Part shown: one piece after another, positions 57,715 to 64,000 of the stretch
How the letters are laid out: each line of letters starts with the position of its first letter
Position numbering within the stretch: position 1 is the stretch's first letter
Assembly (NCBI GenBank): GCA_964034945.1
Contig: OZ035961.1
Location: 4,942,001-5,006,000, forward strand
Source: Chrysopilus asiliformis
Taxonomy: Eukaryota > Arthropoda > Insecta > Diptera > Rhagionidae
Reading direction: 5' to 3'
DNA: 64,000 bases
Notes under the pieces: generated by a model
What the model was told of the DNA's origin: nothing
What the model saw: the letters and a program-made list of their open reading frames with translations, nothing else
Databases searched by the model: none
Position numbers and translations under genes: made by a program

Positions 57715-58600
57715 GTAAATAAAATTAATCAAAAACCCGTTATAACGATCCCTCAAAACTTTTATTGTAGTAACCTGGTATGTTATTAACTGCGTTCCAA
57801 CAATAGTGAAAAAAAGGATTACTTAACCCATTTGCATCATATAGAAAAGTAGAAAAATCACCCTTATCAAGAATTTTCTTTCATCACATCTAAAGGAAAA
57901 TGTTTTAAAACGTAAAAAAATATCGCTTCAATTAATTCTTAACGTAAAAATGTAAAAAAAATCACAATTCTTGTTGGTTACATATAAAGAATTTAATGAT
58001 CTAATAGCATAGGAACTTCCTTTTTCTACGGGAATAAAAACATTCGGAGGTATCATAAAATGCATTGCACAACCCTTTAACACATTGACTGCCATGGCTA
58101 TCATTTTCGATAGCTGGGTTTACAATCTGCATGCATACATACATACATACATTCTACATACGTCTACATGTATTGGCATCTCCCGTACATTTTTGCAAAA
58201 TTGGTCTGGCAGTCAACGTGTTAAAGTAGATATAATGAGTTCTGATAGTAGAAAAATTAATTTTAGGGGGGTTCCAGAGTCCAAAACACAACATTTTAGT
58301 GATTTTTCTTTTCATGTTTATAATTGGTAACATTGCTGCGGAATATTCTAGGCAATCCTTTGGAAGTACCGTAAACGAAATTCTAATTTCGGCACGGGAA
58401 AACCGGTTCTTTTCCATGCAAGCATATATGCACTTGTGATGCAAAACGGTTAAGAGTACTCCCTAGTATTTAAAAATAGTTTGCACATGAGGTGCGTTGA
58501 AACGCAGTCGTGTTTAAAAGATTTTTTTTCTCGTAGACATTAATTGATAAAATGCTGTCACATGAAATATTTCATCACATCTTTTTTTCCTTTTTTTCAG
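57715..58600 (+). other. intron 6
   Basis: Donor GTAAAT, acceptor with an excellent pyrimidine tract (CTTTTTTTCC TTTTTTTCAG) ending at 58600. It contains the MITE at 58081-58220 and is otherwise AT-rich. Confidence 0.75.
58081..58220. mobile_element. piggyBac-like MITE, related to 2628-2890
   Basis: Left end CACATTGACTGCCA, right end TGGCAGTCAACGTG, flanked by TTAA at 58077-58080 and 58221-58224. At 140 bp it is about half the length of the related element at 2628-2890. It has a CATA repeat inside (about 58135-58155). Confidence 0.65.
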
Positions 58601-58622
58601 GCCAGCAACTCGCACACGATAA
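58601..58622 (+). CDS. unrecognised 1379-aa protein, last coding exon
   Basis: Completes Arg1373, then PATRTR and TAA at 58620-58622. Short but supported by the strong acceptor and by phase agreement. The total coding length is 4140 bp, an exact multiple of three. The final residues continue the basic tail. Confidence 0.75.
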
Positions 58623-58669
58623 AACAAAATCGTTGCTGATGACAACAATACAACATATGATACTGATTA

Positions 58670-58689
58670 AATAAAACATAAAAAATAAA
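58670..58689 (+). terminator. candidate proximal poly(A) signals
   Basis: Two AATAAA hexamers (58670-58675 and 58684-58689) lie about 50-70 bp after the stop codon. The high A/T content makes chance matches likely. Confidence 0.4.
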
Positions 58690-59767
58690 GCTTAGTGCTT
58701 AATTTGTATAAGAATTAAATGTGATTAACTAAGTAATTTCATATTAAATGAAAATCATGTAGACTTTATTGTATTATAAGCAAAAATTCACAAAAAAATT
58801 AAACCAATAATTATAATTAAAAAAATATTTATAATAACAAAAATCATATAAATATAGGCAAAATGATATACATATATAAATCAATGATTAAATACAAAAT
58901 ATAATAAATCAATGAATAATAATGAAAAACTCAATAAAACAAAATCTAAAACAAGTGAAGAGAATAATTTGGTGAAAAGGTCAAAATACAGTAAATTATC
59001 ATCTCTATGAACAAAATTACAAAAAAATAAAAATACATTCAAGCTTATTAATCAATTATTGACGAAACAACATCAAATGCATGCATTTAAAAAAATCAAC
59101 ATTTTGCGACTAGTTGAAAACAATTGAGTTGATGAAGTTTATTAAAATTTACTGAATTCATGCTGTAAAAATATGGACACAACTGAATTCGACGCGTCGT
59201 GATAAACCACTGTGGAAACGGTCAAATATTTATTTCGTTTAATTAATTTTTTTTTACAAAAATTTAAAAAATATAAGTAACTTTCTTAACAAATGAATTG
59301 CCCTTAGATTAAGGTAAAAATATTATTTTGATATAAGTTTAAAACAGAAATCTTTTGATTGCCACACGGACTATGAAAGTGAACTGAAATTCAGATTTGA
59401 TGCGATATAAATGTTATAAAAACAAACAACTGTTTAAAAGTGAACTCTTTTAAAATTAATAAAACCAATTTGCTTATTACTATTATAATAATTATAATTA
59501 TGATTACTGTACTATAATATTTGTTAATATTATTTAAATATCTAAAATATTGTATTAATTAATACAACTAAACCAAATATTTAATTATTTTTTGTGTATA
59601 AAAATCTAAGTGAATTATTTAAGGTAAAAATGATCAAAATATCAATTTTAAACGGAATTATTTACTTCGAATTAAAGTTTATTTTAAATGGGAAAATGTA
59701 AAAAAAAAATCCAAAAACAAAGAAACTATTGTAATTACTTTTCATTTTAAAGACAATTTCTTTTGTT

Positions 59768-59773
59768 AATAAA
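59768..59773 (+). terminator. candidate distal poly(A) signal
   Basis: An AATAAA followed within 40 bp by T-rich sequence (ACTTTTTTATTTTTC), as expected for a cleavage site with a downstream U-rich element. Confidence 0.35.
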
Positions 59774-59780
59774 CGATTCT

Positions 59781-61021
59781 TATTTAAAACTTTTTTATTT
59801 TTCTTTTATTTTTATTACACTTGCCGAACTTGAAAAATGGTTTTAAGTCAATATATTTAATAGAAAAATGTTTAGGAAATTGATGGTGTTTACGTGAATG
59901 ACGAAATCAATTTAAATAGCGGTGTAAGGAAGTTTGAATATTTTGATACAAAATTGATAGAACGTTTTTCATGCTAGCACAAATTCATATTTAGATGTCA
60001 TCCGTTTTTTTCTATGATTTTCAATCAATTTTCTAAAACAAGTTGCGGCTTTTGCAATGAATACGTAATTTTCACCCAATATGTCAGCTAAAGGAATTTT
60101 GATGTACAACAGTATAGTGCAGTGTCAGCGAGGATAGGATGCACAGGACTTTGTTAAAAGAGGAGATAATGAAACAAAGACACTCTAAAATGTTATGATA
60201 ATGATGTTATCTATTACTTCGCAAAAAATTTGTGGTTTTTGGGTGGTAAGATTGTTTTTGGCGCTGTCTGTGCCTCATCTTCTTTGACGCTCCGACACTG
60301 AGGTACAAGACCTATTAATATTCATGACTTTTAATGTCTACCAGATGTATATTTTTTCACAAAAACACTGTAATTAATTAATTCTACAACATATAGCCAA
60401 AAGCTTCCTATTAAATTATTAAAAATCCACTTATTTAAAGAAAATATCGATCAGTTATGAAAAAGTGAGCAACGGAGTACAATTCAAAGCCATAGGGTAA
60501 TTCTTATACTAACATATGAATGACTCAAGTGGAAAAGTAAACCAGGATGGGATTGCGTAGGTGACAAGTCATCACCCCAGAGCAGATATAGATGACACAT
60601 AAAACGAGTTTTGATAGATTCGGATTTCGGATAGTCCTGCTCTGGGGTGACAAAGTGATAATGACTGTCAGTTGTTAATTTTTCGAACTTAAATAAAATG
60701 GCAACTATCCAAATTACTTAAAATTTCCCGAGAAAACGATACCTTAAAGAATATCACCACATTGTGATTCCATTTTGATCAAAATTTGTAAAACTCTTAC
60801 ACTGCCGACTTCGAAAAAATAAAGACACGAGAAATAAAGAAGTCAAATAAAGACACGAGAATAGTGACGTAATAGGATCTACCCTATTGACTCTGAAAAA
60901 TTGGTAAGTAAACCCATTGTGTGTGTGAAGAATATCTGATCAGGTCTATCTACTTTTTTCTATGGTGCAAAATTCAGTTTCACGGCATTGCGGGTCGGAG
61001 TTTGTACATTATTTACCTACA
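59781..61021. other. non-coding, one short inverted repeat
   Basis: AT-rich flank. The only structure is TCACCCCAGAGCAG (60572-60585) inverted at CTGCTCTGGGGTGA (60637-60650), a perfect 14-bp stem with a 51-nt loop and GC-rich arms that stand out from the surroundings. Confidence 0.45.
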
Positions 61022-61025
61022 TTAA

Positions 61026-61284
61026 CCCTCATACTGTCCTTAAGAAAAATAACGTATGATGTCTTCGTGGGTCAAGAATGACCCATTATGACCCATTTAT
61101 GACCCATGAAGACTACAGTGCTCTTCAATGGATTAAAATATGAACAAATAGATTATTGTTTTCGGTATTCAAAAGAAATTTGTTCACAGAGCCTACACCA
61201 TACAAACATTGTTCATGTAGTTGAGAAGATACTTTTAATTAAAATCGAATTTGGGTCAGAAATGACCCGAGGACAGTATGAGGG
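61026..61284. mobile_element. piggyBac-like MITE (TTAA, CCC ends)
   Basis: Ends CCCTCATACTGTCC and GGACAGTATGAGGG are perfect inverted repeats, flanked by TTAA at 61022-61025 and 61285-61288. Inside are GGGTCAAGAATGACCC and GGGTCAGAAATGACCC subrepeats. The CCC terminus and the TTAA target fit piggyBac. Its sequence is distinct from the 2628 and 58081 elements. Confidence 0.75.
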
Positions 61285-61288
61285 TTAA

Positions 61289-62539
61289 ATAATCGCTTAT
61301 ACCGGTGCTTTCCAACCTTTTTTCTTGTAATCATCTTTTTCGAATTTTAAAATTATAAATAGCTCGGGTGACCCCATTTTCTAATTTTGGTTGTCAAATC
61401 TTTGAAAAGAAATGCGCCGCATGCGAAAATCTTCGATCGCATATCGCAACTCCACAGATCTTGTATTCACGTCGTCAGACGCAGCTATATAATCCCGGCT
61501 ACATTAAAGTTGTGAATTGGAAGGAAATTTGGTGCTTCATTTGAAGCTGATTATATTTCGAATCTGTAAAAATTAAGAAAAAGCCGCCAAGGCAATTAAA
61601 AACATTTTCAAGTATTATAACTTTTACGGTCAAACCAAATGTTAAATTTGTTTTTATTCTTAAATTATTTCAATACGTTTTGCCTGCATAAACCTTTTCC
61701 CATATTTATTTATTTATTCATTCATTCACTCATAAGAATTAATCGGCTTTTCGCTTTTGAATTATTTTCAATACTAGCCGCGCTAAAAATCATCTACTAG
61801 ATAATTGTGAAGCAAATGAGAGAAACGAATAGAATGGAAGGTGAAAAGAGAGACATTTTGATGTTAATATTTAATAAATTTACATTTATATCAAGTAAAG
61901 TATTAAGAAAAAAAAAATATAAATTAATACTTAAACAAAATTAAAAAAATATAATTGAATATTAAAAGTTAAAGGATTAAAAAAAATATCATTTATTATT
62001 TGTTGCCTTTCAAATGCTTTGTATTGTGTGAATTATGTTGACACCATGAGAAAAGATATTTGTATATTGAACGTGAATATTAATTTTTTTTTTGGAAAAC
62101 TATGTCAAAAGATTATGAAAAACTATATTTAAAAAAAAACACTAAAAAGTAATAAGTAAATAATTTGATCAACACGAGAGACTGTAAAAATCATAACGTC
62201 ATGTATTTGAACGAAAAGTATCTAAAGAAATTTTTGGATAACAAATTTTTGTTTTTGCTTTTTATGAAGAAAAAAAATTTAAGAAGAAATCAATAAAAGA
62301 AACTTCTAAATACTATTTAAATGTTTTGTTTTAATTTATATCGTAAACCTTTACCATACATTTTCAGAAATTACTGTCTACAAATGTTACGGCTCCCTCC
62401 CCTTTATCAAAATTAAAACCTTTTTATACTCTATAAAATAATCATATAGTAGTATATTAGATTTAGAATAGCATCTGTAACTTATCAAACCAATCGTCGG
62501 ATCCCAGATTTTGATTTTCGCCTTTCAGTGAACATAATA
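61289..62539. other. non-coding, nothing recognised
   Basis: Very AT-rich with long A runs (61900-62300). No supported gene. Confidence 0.4.
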
Positions 62540-62790
62540 ACTCTCGAAAGAATTAAGCTAGAGACTAGAAATTTGGCACAGGTAAATTTCTCGTAAAAAG
62601 AGAGGCTAAATTCTTGGACTGGCGAAATTAAGCCATGCTTTCCCCTTTCCCCCAAACAAATGAAATAGTTTTTTGTGGATTTTTCGAAAACGGTGATTTG
62701 TATGGAAAAATGTATTGAGGAAATGATTTTACATAACTATTCCCTACATCAAAATACAAACGGACTACTAATAATTTTTCGTCAAATATT
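62540..62790 (+). repeat. mini-me-like repeat remnant
   Basis: Contains TTAAGCTAGAGACTAGAAAT, GGCACAGGTAAATTTCTCGT, TTTTTCGAAAACGGTG and CTACATCAAAATACAAACGG in the order of the second half of the 10469-11139 element. Both ends are missing. Confidence 0.45.
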
Positions 62791-64000
62791 TTTCTGAAAA
62801 AACTTACGAAAAATTACTGAAATAATTTAATAAATTTCAATGTTTATTTTCCTAAAAATTTCATCCACCACATCAATTTTTATTGTTGAGATCGATTTAA
62901 ACCTGCTCAGTCCAAAAAGATATTTTTATAATCGATTGATTATTCACATCTAAATTTGAAAAGCTGAACTGAGCAAATAAAAGTATTTTGTTTATTTGCT
63001 TAAATCGATAAGAGAGGGTTTTTTTCATGTTTCAATAACAATTAAACTATCAATCATTCGTGAATGAATGGCTCTCAATTAAAAATGTATTCAAGTTGAT
63101 CAATTATAATTGTCGAGGTATTCTTCGGAATGAATTTATTTGCCCAATTAAAAGCTTATCAGTATAGTATCATTCTCCTTCACAGCTGATTGCCTCTATT
63201 GGAAGATTTGATATCAATAGAAGTAAAAACTTAAGCAAAACGCGTTCATCTACCGGTAAATTGTCGGGGGTAAAAAAAAACGAACTAAACGTGTCGTCTA
63301 TTTGAATCCAACCAACCAATAATTTCATCTACGTGTTTCGGTAGAGAAATGAAATTGCTATCGATATGGATGAGTTATCGTGTGGCCAGAAAAGTTTACC
63401 TTTTTTCAGTTTTATCCTCTATTTAACAACAAAGGAGAGCAATTTCATTCGCTGGATTGGAGCGAATGCGTTTTGCATTTTATTATGTAGATTGATACTC
63501 GTATTATCATCATTGGACCACGAGCAAGTAATCTTAATAATTTGTGGCTTTTTCTACAGTTTTGTAGTAGGATTTATTCAGTGGAAGTCGACGAGAGCTC
63601 TTAGTCCAATCATCGTTGGTTAGTTTGAACGAAACAGTCATCGACGTTATCATTGTGGCCTCTTGTGTGATGGTCGACATTCGGTTTAGCGATAATTTTC
63701 TCCAATTTTTCATAACCGAGAATTCGAAAGTAAAGTGGGACCAGTTGATTCTCTGCCTTGAAACGAAAGAGACCAAACTGATTTGGCAAACATTTTCACC
63801 AGCTTGGAACTTGGAAGCTTAAATTTTGAACGCTGGAGGTGAAATCCGGAAAATTGCCCAGATTGGAAGTGGACAAAGCTTGAGTATTTATGTTTTCACT
63901 CTATCAGTGATTACATGCTCGGTTGACACTGCTACGCACGGATTCGCAACAAAATCCACGTTCGTAAAAAAAAAACTAATCAAGTGGATTATCGTGAAAG
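62791..64000. other. unassigned right end of window
   Basis: From about 63300 composition becomes less AT-rich. A short frame at 63366-63623 is hydrophobic but has no recognisable family, and the sequence near 63570-64000 could be the start of another transcription unit. No splice donor or core promoter is convincing. Confidence 0.25.

Larger units (their letters stand above)
58623..59780 (+). other. 3' UTR, extremely AT-rich
   Basis: After the stop the sequence becomes almost pure A/T with many A runs, a composition typical of a dipteran 3' UTR. No frame is supported. The end is uncertain; hexamers at 58670, 58684 and 59768 suggest alternative lengths. Confidence 0.5.

Noticed and set aside
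63366..63822. Hydrophobic frame and a following frame near the right end
   Set aside because: Membrane-like composition can arise from T-rich sequence; no conserved motif, and no exon structure could be built.

Overview
This is animal nuclear DNA, almost certainly from an insect and probably a dipteran. It is strongly AT-rich. It carries one multi-exon gene with GT-AG introns and a CAG/CAA-rich coding region. The rest is mostly interspersed DNA transposons and MITEs, with repeats resembling the dipteran mini-me elements (TATACCCG ends plus an internal GTCY microsatellite). I see no prokaryotic gene organisation, no CRISPR array and no RNA gene I can support. The species cannot be told from the sequence alone.

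The gene lies on the + strand. Seven coding exons, at 40706-41093, 52286-53221, 53289-53457, 54535-54691, 54759-57019, 57508-57714 and 58601-58622, join with matching splice phases at every junction into one 1379-residue reading frame. I do not recognise the protein. It is long and low-complexity, with a Gln-rich N-terminus, one or two conserved-looking blocks (about residues 442-498 and 784-905), a charged helical stretch, an RVxF-like motif (KKVSF, 1174-1178), an SxIP motif (SRIP, 1292-1295) and a basic Pro/Thr tail. The last two invite a hypothesis of a cytoskeletal, microtubule plus-end scaffold. Candidate untranslated upstream exons are at 1-969, 14490-14607 and about 19360-19993, so most of 1-40669 may be first-intron or alternative-promoter territory.

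1-31 kb is non-coding sequence with many small terminal-inverted-repeat elements, one mini-me-like element with a 200-bp tetranucleotide array, a 5'-truncated LINE with a 12-bp target duplication, an internally deleted mariner-like element and a local segment shuffle at 15.8-17.6 kb.

31.9-39.6 kb is a nested stack. A hAT-like element (8-bp target duplication) holds a mini-me-like element, which holds a second hAT-like element (8-bp duplication), which holds both a PIF/Harbinger deletion derivative (TAA duplication) and a young BEL/Pao LTR retrotransposon (ATGTA duplication). The BEL/Pao element keeps gag-protease but has lost reverse transcriptase and integrase.

41.1-52.3 kb is the first coding intron. 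It contains a 4064-bp direct tandem duplication, identical by eye, each unit with a mariner (DD34D) element and an accessory repeat. 58.6-64 kb holds the 3' end of the gene, a very AT-rich 3' UTR or flank, a piggyBac-like MITE and unassigned sequence.

I found no convincing new multi-gene system. The most notable items are the nested insertion stack, the tandem mariner duplication and the unrecognised 1379-residue protein.
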